Notes: generated by a model not told the origin, from the sequence alone. Shown: positions 26,294-35,007, numbered from the stretch's first letter. The stretch is 53,299 nt of DNA from Sphingobium sp. AP50 (GCF_900109095.1 NZ_FNYZ01000027.1:1-53299); one strand, 5' to 3'. A program made the numbers and translations.

Positions 26294-27253
26294 TCAGCGC
26301 CGCAGCACCATCATGCCGCCCGGCAGCGTCATGACCTGCAATCCGGCCATCTGCGCCACGCTGCGCAGCGCCTCATCCGGTGCGTCGATGCGAAAGATAC
26401 CGCTGATCCGCGGCGCAGCCGACAGGTCGGCAAAGGTCAGCGTATAACCGGGCCGATACCGCCCGATTTCGGCGATGGCCTCCGCCACCGACCGGCCATC
26501 CAGCACGATCAGCCCCCGACGCCAGGCTGCCATGCTGCTCACCGTGCCGGGCTTCAGCCGGACAAGCGCGCCGTCATCGCCATAGCGCGCCCGCTCCGCC
26601 ATGCCCAACAGCATGCCCGGCCCCGAAGCAGTCCCCCGCACGCGCACCGCCCCCTGCGTCACATTCACGCCGACGCCCGCCGCGCCCCGATCCACCTCGA
26701 AGGCGGTGCCAATATCCTGCGTCACCCCGCCCGATGCCGCCACCCGAAAGGGACGGCGATCGCCATGCTTCACATCGAACCAGGCTTTGCCCTGCAACAG
26801 GTCGATGCGCCGTTCCTGCCCGTCATAATGGATGGCGATAGCCGCATCGCTATCCAGCATCGCCGTCGATCCATCCGCCAGCGCGACCGTGCGCACCTCG
26901 CCCCTGCCCGCCATTTCATCGGCCCGCAGACGGATCATCATGCCCGGCGCCAGAAAGGCCAAAGTCGCCGCCACCGCCCCGGCCGCCAGCCACACACGCG
27001 GACGCGCCACCGCAGCCCAGCGCCGCGCCCTGCGCCGGGGCGCAGGCGTCACGCTGGCAAAGGCCGCCTGCTGGCCGTCCAGACTCTGCCACAACCCCCG
27101 CTCCCGATCGAAGGCGCCACGATGTGCATCGGACAAAGCGTGCCAGTCCTTGAACCGCGCCATCTCCGCCGCGTCCATCTCGCCGGACGCCAGCCGGACG
27201 ACCCAATGGGCGGCCGCTTCGTCGATCGACGCATCGACATCTCTGCTGTTCAT
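26294..27253 (-). CDS. fecR: FecR-family anti-sigma/signal transducer
   Basis: A 319-residue inner-membrane regulator. The N-terminal cytoplasmic DUF4880 part has AAHWVVRLASGEMDAAE and FKDWHALSDAHRGAFDRE. A transmembrane segment near residue 95 (AAGAVAATLAFLAPGMMI) is followed by the periplasmic FecR domain and a C-terminal DUF4974-like domain. The start at 27253 follows GGGGA at good spacing; the longer frame lacks support. It would carry the heme-receptor signal to the sigma factor encoded 94 nt upstream. A promoter-like element lies in that gap, suggesting autoactivation. Confidence 0.9.
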   Translation of the reverse strand: MNSRDVDASIDEAAAHWVVRLASGEMDAAEMARFKDWHALSDAHRGAFDRERGLWQSLDGQQAAFASVTPAPRRRARRWAAVARPRVWLAAGAVAATLAFLAPGMMIRLRADEMAGRGEVRTVALADGSTAMLDSDAAIAIHYDGQERRIDLLQGKAWFDVKHGDRRPFRVAASGGVTQDIGTAFEVDRGAAGVGVNVTQGAVRVRGTASGPGMLLGMAERARYGDDGALVRLKPGTVSSMAAWRRGLIVLDGRSVAEAIAEIGRYRPGYTLTFADLSAAPRISGIFRIDAPDEALRSVAQMAGLQVMTLPGGMMVLRR

Positions 27254-27296
27254 CGGCGCTTCCCCTCGGCCCGGTCCCACGGCGCTATCGCCTTTG

Positions 27297-27325
27297 AGAC
27301 GTTTGTCGACCGGCGCGCCCTAACC
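27297..27325 (-). promoter_or_regulatory. ECF-type promoter candidate before fecR
   Basis: Read leftward, GGTTAGGG (27325-27318), 16 nt, then CGTCT (27301-27297), matching the element before the receptor gene, including a shared GCCGGTC inside the spacer. It is about 44 nt upstream of the fecR start. Confidence 0.6.
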
Positions 27326-27346
27326 CGCCCTGGCAAAAAATCGCAA

Positions 27347-27853
27347 CTATGTCCTGTCCCGTGCGGCCCGCAATATGTCGAGCGCGCGGCGAACATGTTT
27401 TTCGACCGTCGTTACCGACACACCCAGCCGTGCCGCAACGTCACTTTGCCGCAAGCCATCGAAGCGGTGCATGCGAAAGATGCTGCGCGTGGGTTCGGGC
27501 AGCGTGCGCGCGGCGGCCAGCACCTGCTCCAATTCCGCCTCGGCCGCCACAATGTCTTCCGGGCTGGGCTGCTCGAAATCCGCCCATAAAAAGGCCTCCG
27601 CCTCCGCCTGTATTCTGGCTCGCGTGCCTTCGGCGCGAACATGGTCGATCGCCAGATTGGACGCCAGCCTGAACAGGAAAGACCGCTTGTTCGCGATCGC
27701 GATACTATCGTCGATCCGTTGCACGCGCAGATACAGGCTCTGTGCCACATCCTCGGCCGCTGGCTCGCTGCCCACGATCCGCGCAAGGCGCCGGATGATC
27801 GACGCCCGTTCTACGATCAGCATATCTGACAGGTCAGCAGCGTTGGACGACAT
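27347..27853 (-). CDS. ECF sigma factor, FecI-like
   Basis: A 168-residue extracytoplasmic-function sigma factor. Region 2 includes AEDVAQSLYLRVQ and RSFLFRLASNLAIDHVR; region 4 has LPEPTRSIFRMHRFDG and the helix-turn-helix LRQSDVAARLGVSVTTVEKHV. AAGGA stands 6 nt before the ATG. It heads the leftward heme cluster and should be held or activated by the adjacent FecR when the receptor binds heme. No copy of the GGTTAGGG-N16-CGTCT element was seen in front of this gene itself, so its own expression may be controlled otherwise, for example by Fur. Confidence 0.93.
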   Translation of the reverse strand: MSSNAADLSDMLIVERASIIRRLARIVGSEPAAEDVAQSLYLRVQRIDDSIAIANKRSFLFRLASNLAIDHVRAEGTRARIQAEAEAFLWADFEQPSPEDIVAAEAELEQVLAAARTLPEPTRSIFRMHRFDGLRQSDVAARLGVSVTTVEKHVRRALDILRAARDRT

Positions 27854-27918
27854 GATCCGTCCTTAGCAGATTGCGATCCATTCGCAATATCAGCTTTCAG
27901 ATTTGCATACCAACCCGC

Positions 27919-27953
27919 ACTACGAAAAAGGCCCGGCAATGTGCCGGGCCTTT
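27919..27953 (-). terminator. Strong terminator after the urcA-like gene
   Basis: A perfect 12-bp stem, AAAGGCCCGGCA (27927-27938) against TGCCGGGCCTTT (27942-27953), with a 3-nt loop. Read leftward the stem runs into a T tract, so it terminates the UrcA-family gene; it may also protect the sigma gene promoter. Confidence 0.8.
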
Positions 27954-27981
27954 GTCGCTCTTTCCGCATGATCGTCGGCGG

Positions 27982-28332
27982 TCAGTTGCCGACGACCGGC
28001 CGAACCTCCTTGGCCGTACCGGCATCGGCATAGCGTTCCTTGCTGTCGGCGCGGGCGATGGCGGCGTTCATGCGCGATTCGACATGGGCGATCGCCTTGG
28101 CGCGGCAAGTCATCTGGGCCGACAGATCATTGGACGCACAGACGCGATTGGCGGCGCGGGAAATCCGGCTGCGCAGTTGCGCCTGCTGGTCCGCCTGGCT
28201 CAGGTCCAGATCGCCATGATAGACGGCGCTGGTGCGGCCATTGGACTGGAACTCCTCGGCGGATGCCGCACCGGCACTGGCCAGCAGGGTGGCGGACATC
28301 AGCACGGCGGCGAATTTGGTGGACGTGAACAT
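27982..28332 (-). CDS. UrcA family protein
   Basis: A 116-residue secreted protein. A signal peptide ends near ASAEE. The mature part has VYHGDLDLSQADQQAQLRSR and two cysteines (CASNDLSAQMTC) that could form a disulfide, as in UrcA-family proteins of sphingomonads and Caulobacter. Function of the family is unknown. It stands alone, transcribed leftward, with its own strong terminator. Confidence 0.85.
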   Translation of the reverse strand: MFTSTKFAAVLMSATLLASAGAASAEEFQSNGRTSAVYHGDLDLSQADQQAQLRSRISRAANRVCASNDLSAQMTCRAKAIAHVESRMNAAIARADSKERYADAGTAKEVRPVVGN

Positions 28333-28664
28333 GGGCCTATCTCCTCAAAACCTGTGGGGTCCGGCGTCCCGTCAAAAAGGGGGGCTGCACGAAGCGCCGG
28401 GTGCGAACGGGCGGAGCCTGGGTCATCAAGGGAGCGGCGCCTGTCCCGTTCGCCCATTTTGTTTAGGCCCATCACACGCCTGGCGCCCGCTCGCTTCGAC
28501 CGATGGCAATCCCGCTCGGCCAACGACCCACCGGACGACGAAGCGCAAATCCGGGCGGACGAACAGCGCGACGAACGACATGACGAACGACATGCGGCGT
28601 GCGCCAAACGCAACATTCCGTAACGGAAAGCATCGAATCGTGCGGGAGGGTAGGAAAACGAAAA
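28333..28664. other. Intergenic, no gene recognised
   Basis: About 330 nt upstream of the urcA-like gene. It must hold that gene's promoter. I see no credible coding frame, repeat or RNA structure beyond ordinary GC-rich sequence. Confidence 0.5.
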
Positions 28665-28694
28665 CGCCCCCGGCGCAAGGGAAGGCCGGGGGCG
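28661..28694 (-). terminator. Leftward terminator hairpin
   Basis: CGCCCCCGGC (28665-28674) pairs perfectly with GCCGGGGGCG (28685-28694) around a 10-nt loop. Read leftward it is followed by TTTTCGTTTT. It is 350 nt beyond the kinase stop, with a palindromic repeat between, so it may end that transcript or an unannotated small RNA. Confidence 0.6.
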
Positions 28695-28946
28695 TATCCA
28701 GGCGCTGTCGGGCACTCCGGATCTCGATAAACTGTCAGGATAGAAACGACGCCATAAGCGGTGAACCGTCCCTTAACGGATGGCCGGGGCCTTCCGCTTC
28801 CATGGCTTCACCATAGCGCGACGACCGGCCGACACTGCGCCGCTTCGATGATCAACCGCCCGCTTCCGCCGGGCGGCATCCCTGGAGGACGAACCGCGCT
28901 CCCCCATCCACCAACGACATTGATGGGCTTTGAAGTCGACCTGCAT

Positions 28947-29016
28947 CGTCATTGCGAGCGCAGCGAAGCAATCCAATAGCGTGACCATGGATTGCTTCGC
29001 TGCACTCGCAATGACG
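28947..29016. repeat. Palindromic intergenic repeat (REP-like)
   Basis: Two 29-nt inverted arms (28947-28975 and 28988-29016) differ at one position and flank a 12-nt loop. The core ATTGCGAGCGCAGCGAAGCA is a widespread bacterial intergenic palindrome (from memory). It sits 29 nt downstream of the kinase gene stop. No transposase is nearby. Confidence 0.75.
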
Positions 29017-29044
29017 TAGTGACTCTCAATGAAGCAACCAGGCC

Positions 29045-29860
29045 TCAATCCCGCAGCGACGGCAATCCCGCAGCGCCCAGCGCCGCTTCCAGATACGCCT
29101 CGAATGCCGCATCCCTCGCCGAACCCCGGTGCCGCATCCAGGCGAGCGCCACCAGCGGCCGCCATGCCGCCAGCGCTTCGGGCGCCATGTCGGTCCGCCG
29201 ACAATAGGCATCGACATAGCGGGTCGCCGCGCCGTCGCGCACCCGCTCTTCCCACCATTTGCCCGCCTGTCCCGGTCCGAAGCGCATCAGCATCTCGCTG
29301 CGCACCACATCGGTCGGCGTCGCCCCCCGCGCCGCCCGCGACCAGTCGATCACCGCCAGCCCCTGCCGCGTCACGATCAGATTGGCGGGATGCAGATCGC
29401 CATGCGACAGGCGGTCGCCCTCCACCAGTTGGTCCAGCCGCTCGATCGCCGCCATGCGCAGCGTCTCGCCGATCGGCGCGCCTTCGATATCCTCGACCAG
29501 CAACGCCTTGCGGCTGCGCAACAGGGGCAGATGCTGCGCCTGTATCTCCTCCTGCAAGCGCGCCATTTCGTCCAGCGCCCAGCGCCAGCGATAGGGCCGC
29601 CGCTTCAGATAGGCCAGCAGGTCCGGCCCCTCCATTTCGGTATAGACGATCCCGCGCCGCCCGCCGACCGTGCGCAGTTCCAGCGCATGGGCCACCGGCA
29701 GGCCGGTCGCCTGCACGGTCTGCACCAGCCGATATTCGCGTTCCACGATCCCCGCGTCCACGCCCTCATGGAACAGTTTGAGCACCTGCCCCTGTTCCAG
29801 GCGAAAGACTTCGGCGCTCTGCCCGGCGGCAACGAAATGGGCGGGATCGGGCAGCGTCAT
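29045..29860 (-). CDS. Phosphotransferase, APH/choline kinase-like
   Basis: A 271-residue protein-kinase-like enzyme of the aminoglycoside phosphotransferase superfamily. It has the catalytic loop SHGDLHPANLIV (HGDxHxxN) and the metal-binding VIDWSRA. An invariant-type lysine lies in VLKLFHEG. The start at 29860 is chosen because AGAGG lies 7 nt upstream and the domain begins there; the frame extends 27 codons further. It lies 77 nt after the leftward lipoprotein gene. The substrate may be a sugar, amino acid or antibiotic and cannot be read from this sequence. Confidence 0.85.
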   Translation of the reverse strand: MTLPDPAHFVAAGQSAEVFRLEQGQVLKLFHEGVDAGIVEREYRLVQTVQATGLPVAHALELRTVGGRRGIVYTEMEGPDLLAYLKRRPYRWRWALDEMARLQEEIQAQHLPLLRSRKALLVEDIEGAPIGETLRMAAIERLDQLVEGDRLSHGDLHPANLIVTRQGLAVIDWSRAARGATPTDVVRSEMLMRFGPGQAGKWWEERVRDGAATRYVDAYCRRTDMAPEALAAWRPLVALAWMRHRGSARDAAFEAYLEAALGAAGLPSLRD

Positions 29861-29937
29861 CTCCGCGCCTCTGCCCGACCCGTGATCGATTGACCAGCCT
29901 CTTTGCGTCCGATCACATCGGGACAGCGCGGTTGCGG

Positions 29938-31623
29938 TCAATTTTCGTCGCGCCGTGGGCGACCGGGGCCATCGGCCCGCGCCATGCGCTGCGCCCGCTC
30001 CGCCTGCCGCGCCACAGCACGCTGCTGGGCCTGCGCCTGACGTTCCGCTGACCGCTGTTGCGCTTGTTGCTGACGTTGCACCTGCTGCTGTTGCGCCTGC
30101 TGCTGGCGTTGGACCTGCTGAGCACGAGCCTGCTCGGCTTGTGCCTGCTGCTGCGCCCGCTGTTGCTGTTGCGCCTGCGCCTGTTGCTGACGGACGGCCT
30201 GCTGTTGCCGGGCCTCCCGTTGATGCTGCGCCTGTTGTGCCCGCTCGGCCCGTGCCTGTTGTTGACGCTGCGCCTGTTGTTGACGCTGGGCCTGTTGCTG
30301 GTTTCGCTGCGCAGCCGCCTGACGCCGAGATGCCTGCGCCTGCGTCTGACGTTGCCGCTCCGCTGACGCGCGCTGGGCGCGAACCTGTTGCGCCTGTTGC
30401 TGCCGTTCCGCCTGCTGTTGCGCGCGGCGGTCCCTCACCTGCTGCTGGCGTTGCGCCTGCTGCTGCACCTGTTCACGCCGCTGCCCCGCACGCACCTGCT
30501 CTGCCCGCATGCGATCCGCCCGGACCCGATCGGCCTGCACCCGCTCGACCTGCGCCTGCCGCCGCTCCACCGCGTCCATCCGGCGATCGGCGATCCGCTG
30601 CTGCTGTGCCTGCGCCCGCCGGATGTCGGCCCGCTGCGCCGCCTCCCGCTGGACCAGCGCCGCGCGTTGCGCCCGCTCCACCCGCTGCTGACGCTCGACC
30701 GCCGCCTGCCGCTGCGCTGCATAGAAACGCGGCGGCGCACCGCGAAAATCATCCCGCTGCCAGCTTGCAAAGCGCGTCGCTGCCCCTTCGCGCGCCCGGC
30801 GTTCGGCCGCCCAATGCGCTCGCGCCCGATCATCCTGCCGCGCGCGATAGACGCGCCATTGCGCCTGATCCTGCCGCGCCTGCGCCCAGCGTTCCCGGTC
30901 CTGCCGGATCGCAGCGCGCCGCGCCGCCCATTGCCGCGCCTCGATCCGCTGCCGCTCATGCGCCCGTGCCGCCCGGCGCATGTCCGTCGCCCTGGCATAA
31001 TAGCGTGCCGCATAGGCATCCCGCCGCCGCGCCTCCGCGCCGGAGATTATCCGCCCGCCACGATCATAGACCGCCACCAGATGGTCGTCGCGATAGCCAT
31101 AACTGTTCCACGGATCGCGGACCAGATAGGGGCTGCTCCCGCCCGGCTCATAATAATAATAGCGATAGCCGCCATCGACCGGCTCGGCATAGCGCACATA
31201 GTCATCGCCGCTTTCCCAGGCCCAGGGCGTCACCCCCTGATCATAGGCAAAGCCATAGTCCGGCGGCGCATCGCCCAGCATGTCGGAAAACTGGTCCGCC
31301 CGGTCGATCCAGGCATAATCGTCGCCCTGCGCCTGCGCATAGCGGATCGGCGCCGCCGCCGGCAGCCTGTCCGCCGCCGGGGCAACCGCCGGTGCGCCCG
31401 CGTCGGCGACATCCATCGGCTGCGCCTCGGGCAGCGGCGGCAACCCGCCCTGATTGGCCAACCCACCCTGATTGGACAGCGCATTGGTCCAGGCCTGATC
31501 GGTCAGGGAAAAGCCGTTATCCGGCTTCTCCTCGCCGCACGCACTCAGCAGCAGGGCCAGCGACAACAGGCCCATGCTGGGCGCGCCGTGCAAAAAGTTT
31601 CGGGGCAAAAAGGTTCGGGTCAT
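29938..31623 (-). CDS. Lipoprotein with long Gln/Arg/Ala-rich tail
   Basis: A 561-residue putative lipoprotein. The signal peptide ends in the lipobox LLSAC with Cys29. A Tyr/Asp/Gly-rich globular part covers roughly residues 85-200, including YRYYYYEPGG and the block DPWNSYGYRDDHLVAVYDRGG. From about residue 200 to the end it is low-complexity, dominated by Gln, Arg and Ala with short RQQQAQ-type repeats; it would form a long, strongly basic coiled coil or disordered arm. Such a tail could bind nucleic acid, peptidoglycan or LPS. No known family is recognised. Confidence 0.75.
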   Translation of the reverse strand: MTRTFLPRNFLHGAPSMGLLSLALLLSACGEEKPDNGFSLTDQAWTNALSNQGGLANQGGLPPLPEAQPMDVADAGAPAVAPAADRLPAAAPIRYAQAQGDDYAWIDRADQFSDMLGDAPPDYGFAYDQGVTPWAWESGDDYVRYAEPVDGGYRYYYYEPGGSSPYLVRDPWNSYGYRDDHLVAVYDRGGRIISGAEARRRDAYAARYYARATDMRRAARAHERQRIEARQWAARRAAIRQDRERWAQARQDQAQWRVYRARQDDRARAHWAAERRAREGAATRFASWQRDDFRGAPPRFYAAQRQAAVERQQRVERAQRAALVQREAAQRADIRRAQAQQQRIADRRMDAVERRQAQVERVQADRVRADRMRAEQVRAGQRREQVQQQAQRQQQVRDRRAQQQAERQQQAQQVRAQRASAERQRQTQAQASRRQAAAQRNQQQAQRQQQAQRQQQARAERAQQAQHQREARQQQAVRQQQAQAQQQQRAQQQAQAEQARAQQVQRQQQAQQQQVQRQQQAQQRSAERQAQAQQRAVARQAERAQRMARADGPGRPRRDEN

Positions 31624-31674
31624 GGCATGTCTCCTTCACCAATCCCCCAACACCCCGGCACAATGCACCAGCGG

Positions 31675-31706
31675 GCATGAACGATCCTTGGCCGGATCGT
31701 TCATGC
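31675..31706. repeat. 13-bp perfect inverted repeat
   Basis: GCATGAACGATCC (31675-31687) and GGATCGTTCATGC (31694-31706) are perfectly inverted around a 6-nt loop. It lies 35 nt after the RTX protease gene and 52 nt before the lipoprotein start. It has no T tract, so it may be a terminator without U-run, an mRNA-stabilising element or an operator. Confidence 0.6.
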
Positions 31707-31740
31707 GACCGTCAGGGACGGAAAGAAGGAGAAAAGCGCC

Positions 31741-34700
31741 TTACCCGATCACCTCCACCATCGCCGCCACCGGCGCGAGTTGACGATGCTCATAATAGCC
31801 AAAGTCGATATAATGCTCGGTCAGCGCCTCGACATCGGTGCCGAACGCCGCCGCGACATCCGGGTTCGCCGCCGCATATTTCAGCGCGTCGAAACTGGTC
31901 ATCGGCCGGTTCTCGGCAAAGCCCGACCGCAGATAATGCGCCGCCCCGCCATCGTCATCGCTGCCGATCGCCACGATCAGGTCCGCGTTGGACGCAATGT
32001 AACGCAGACTGTCGAACGCATCGGCAGACCGTCCTTCCGCCCGCCCGAACTGCAGATAATGGCGCGTTGCCGCATCCACATCCGTTCCGAACAACCCCGC
32101 CAGATCCTTATAGGATGCCGCATATTGCAGTCCACTGAACCCGTCGTCATTGCGACCCTCGGCCCAGCCAAGTAGAATATAGTGGCGCGCCGCAGCTTCC
32201 TCATCCGCGCCAAATGCGATGGCAAGATCCTTGTAAGACGCCGCATAGGCAAGGCCGCTGAAATTTTCATCTGTACGGCTATTATTAAAGCGGCCGGAAT
32301 TCAGATAATGCTCCAATGCAGCATAGCTGTCGGCATGCATCCCCTGAATCAGATCGCTGTAACCCGCAATATAATCCAGGGGATCGAATGCCTTGGCATC
32401 GCGTCCCTCGGCAAAACCTGTATTGATATAATGGCTGGTCGCCGCCGCCGCATCCATACCGAACGCCGCCGACAGATCATCATAGCTCGCCGCATAACGC
32501 AGCCCGTCGAACGCGCCCAAATTGTACTTCAGGCTCGCCGTCGCCAGCGTCGTGTCGGCAAAACGCACCTGTTCCACCCCGGTCATTCGGGTCGCGCCCT
32601 CTTCACCCACCAGATAGATGGCGCCGTTCGCCTCCAGATAACTATAGCTGCTCTTCACCCCCAGCAGCAACAGCGTGTCATTCCCCGCCCCGCCATTGGC
32701 GACATTATTGCCGCTATCAGGGATAAGGATATCGTCCCCCGCCATGCCGTTGAGCGTATCGCCACCCAACAGCCCGGCCAGAACATTGTTGCCGTCATTG
32801 CCAACGATGATGTTCGCCAGCTGATTGCCGGTACCGCGCAGATTATCCGTACCCAGCAGGGTCAGCCATTCGACATTGCTGCCCAGCGTATAGGACAGGC
32901 TTGATCTAACATGGTCCGTCCCGCCCTTGGCCAGCTCCACCACGACATCGCCGACATTATCGACAATATAAACGTCGTCGCCCGATCCTCCGACCATATA
33001 GTCCGCGCCGGTGCCACCATGCAGATAGTCGTCCCGCGCGCCGCCAACCAGGCTGTCATTGCCGCCATAGCCGAAAAGATTGTTGTTGAACTGATTGCCG
33101 GTCAGCACATCATTGCCATCGGTGCCATGAAAGTCCGGCGACAGATAATTGATGTCCGACAGGGACACGGCATTGCGCACGAACAGGGCCAGCGTCTCGG
33201 TGCCCTTGGTGGCATAGATGTAATTGCCGAATGCATAATTGCCGATGCTGACAGTGGTCGGCGCCATCGCGGTCAGATCGATGACATCGATCCCCGTTTC
33301 GAAATCCTCGATCTGGTCGGAATGCCCTCCCGGTGAATCGCTGGACGATTTAAAAACGAACCGATCGGCACCCGTTCCGCCATAGAAGAAGCTGAACCCG
33401 CTGCCCGCGACCAATATGTCATTGCCCCCTTCGCCGCGCAGACTGCCATCCGCTGTCCCGGCATAAAGCGTGTCTGCACCATCGCCGCCATTCAGCGACA
33501 CATTGGCCAACTGGCTGTCATTGCGCAGAATGTCGTTACCGCTACCGGAAGACAGGAACAGCGTTTCGATACCACGCATGTTGATGGCCGACACGGCCAG
33601 GTCGACCGACCGGTTCTTCACCTCATAGCTAAGAGAATCTGTGCCCTCGCCCCCATCGATCGTCGCCAGCCCGACCGCTCCCGATAGCTTGAAATACAGG
33701 CTGTCATCTCCTGCACCGCCCAACAATGTACCGCGGGTGCTGTCGGACAGGGCGAGATAGTCATTGCCGATCCCCCCATCCAGAAAATCTTCCCCGATGC
33801 CCCATAAATTGTCGTTGCCCGCATCGCCGCGCAGCGTATCGATCCCGATGACCTCGCCGGGATATCCCCAGTCGCCGCTCAGATAATCGTTGCCTGCGCC
33901 ACCGTTCAGGACGTCATTGCCTTCCGCGCCATACAGCGTGTCATCATCAGCACCACCGGACAGCATGTCATTGCCTTCGCGGCCATTGAGAATATCACGG
34001 CCAGCACCACCGGCCAGGCTGTCATCTCCTTCCCCGCCATCCAGATCATCATCGCCATCGTCGCCACCCAGCAGGTCATTGCCCCGCCCGCCGCTCAGCG
34101 TGTCGTTGCCCGTACCACCGCTCAACTGATCCGCACCGTCGCGACCGACGATTTCGTCGTCGCCATCTCCGCCCGCAATGATGTCCGCGCCGCCAATGCC
34201 GTAAATGGCGTCCGCACCCGTCGAACCGATTTGCGTCAACGTCCGGGTCGCTATATTCCAGTTCCAGTTCGCGACCTGCGATCCATCCTTGCTCTGGTCA
34301 CCGTAAAGATAGCGGATCGCCTGCAAATCGAATGTGCCCAGCACGTCCCCCGCCGTTCCGCCACTGGTATAGCTCAGCACCGTGGACGCAAAATTATCCA
34401 GATCGGTCGCCAGCGTCGGATCATCGTCGAACGGATGCTTCAGCCCCAGCGCATGGCCGATTTCATGCAACAACAAATGCATGTTATTGGCCAGTCCGGT
34501 GTCGATAAAGACATCGCTGGCCGCTTCGAATCCGTCGTAACCGCTCATCGGATAATAAGCGAAGCCGGCGGCATTGCTGTTCAGCGCCGCCAGATCGTAA
34601 TTCATGAACTTGATGTCGCCCTCGCCGGGCGCCACCTCGAAGAAGGTCAGGCCGGAAACCTTGGCCCACAGGTCCAGCGCCGCCCGCGCCACTGCCTTTT

Positions 34701-34869
34701 CGGCTTCTGAAAATATCTGATAGGTCGCCAGTCCCTCAGCCGAATAGAGATCATAGAGATAATCCGGCACCACATCGGGGAAGGAATAGCTTACAAAGGC
34801 GCTCACGCCCGTAGTGCCGTTGATCGATGCGCCGGACAATATCGCCGTGTAATCGGAAACCGTCGTCAT
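31741..34869 (-). CDS. RTX metalloprotease (M10/serralysin-like), RTX1
   Basis: A 1042-residue protein. The first about 220 residues form a metzincin peptidase: HEIGHALGLKH at residues 135-145 supplies the three zinc His and the catalytic Glu136, and FASTVLSY follows where a Met-turn is expected, with Leu165 in place of Met. Next come calcium-binding nonapeptides (GGxGxDxLx) from about residue 215 to 400, a variable part, more RTX blocks, then six 41-residue repeats (about 787-1033) and the tail VAAMVEVIG. There is no Sec signal, so type I secretion is expected. It could serve as a secreted protease or as a surface adhesin. Eight G residues occupy its ribosome-binding region. Confidence 0.88.
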   Translation of the reverse strand: MTTVSDYTAILSGASINGTTGVSAFVSYSFPDVVPDYLYDLYSAEGLATYQIFSEAEKAVARAALDLWAKVSGLTFFEVAPGEGDIKFMNYDLAALNSNAAGFAYYPMSGYDGFEAASDVFIDTGLANNMHLLLHEIGHALGLKHPFDDDPTLATDLDNFASTVLSYTSGGTAGDVLGTFDLQAIRYLYGDQSKDGSQVANWNWNIATRTLTQIGSTGADAIYGIGGADIIAGGDGDDEIVGRDGADQLSGGTGNDTLSGGRGNDLLGGDDGDDDLDGGEGDDSLAGGAGRDILNGREGNDMLSGGADDDTLYGAEGNDVLNGGAGNDYLSGDWGYPGEVIGIDTLRGDAGNDNLWGIGEDFLDGGIGNDYLALSDSTRGTLLGGAGDDSLYFKLSGAVGLATIDGGEGTDSLSYEVKNRSVDLAVSAINMRGIETLFLSSGSGNDILRNDSQLANVSLNGGDGADTLYAGTADGSLRGEGGNDILVAGSGFSFFYGGTGADRFVFKSSSDSPGGHSDQIEDFETGIDVIDLTAMAPTTVSIGNYAFGNYIYATKGTETLALFVRNAVSLSDINYLSPDFHGTDGNDVLTGNQFNNNLFGYGGNDSLVGGARDDYLHGGTGADYMVGGSGDDVYIVDNVGDVVVELAKGGTDHVRSSLSYTLGSNVEWLTLLGTDNLRGTGNQLANIIVGNDGNNVLAGLLGGDTLNGMAGDDILIPDSGNNVANGGAGNDTLLLLGVKSSYSYLEANGAIYLVGEEGATRMTGVEQVRFADTTLATASLKYNLGAFDGLRYAASYDDLSAAFGMDAAAATSHYINTGFAEGRDAKAFDPLDYIAGYSDLIQGMHADSYAALEHYLNSGRFNNSRTDENFSGLAYAASYKDLAIAFGADEEAAARHYILLGWAEGRNDDGFSGLQYAASYKDLAGLFGTDVDAATRHYLQFGRAEGRSADAFDSLRYIASNADLIVAIGSDDDGGAAHYLRSGFAENRPMTSFDALKYAAANPDVAAAFGTDVEALTEHYIDFGYYEHRQLAPVAAMVEVIG
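31771..32511 (-). repeat. Six 41-residue C-terminal repeats of RTX1
   Basis: Each repeat has the pattern FDxLxYAASY, an acidic AFGxD turn, HY and GxxEGR. The second copy is divergent (GMHADSYAALEHYL and RFNNSRTDEN). The same array closes RTX2 and RTX3. Confidence 0.85.
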
Positions 34870-34870
34870 A

Positions 34871-34925
34871 TACCCCCCCCAAAAGACCCGGAAGGCAGCT
34901 TATAAGCCATTCATATTTCGGTCAA
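34871..34925 (-). promoter_or_regulatory. Possible RTX1 promoter and poly-G ribosome-binding region
   Basis: Read leftward, TTGACC (34925-34920) and TATAAG (34904-34899) are spaced by 15 nt, a short spacer. A run of eight G (34880-34873) stands 3 nt before the ATG and must serve as the Shine-Dalgarno site. Confidence 0.3.
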
Positions 34926-35007
34926 TTCATGGAATGATACTAGCCTGCATAAGGCCATTTTTCACAAAATAGAAATAAAGTTCATTTCCTTTACTTTCGC
35001 AACCGAA

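Noticed and set aside
31771..32511. Regularly spaced DNA repeats considered as a CRISPR array
   Set aside because: The repeats are in frame, 123 nt long and code for the 41-residue protein repeat; there are no unique spacers.
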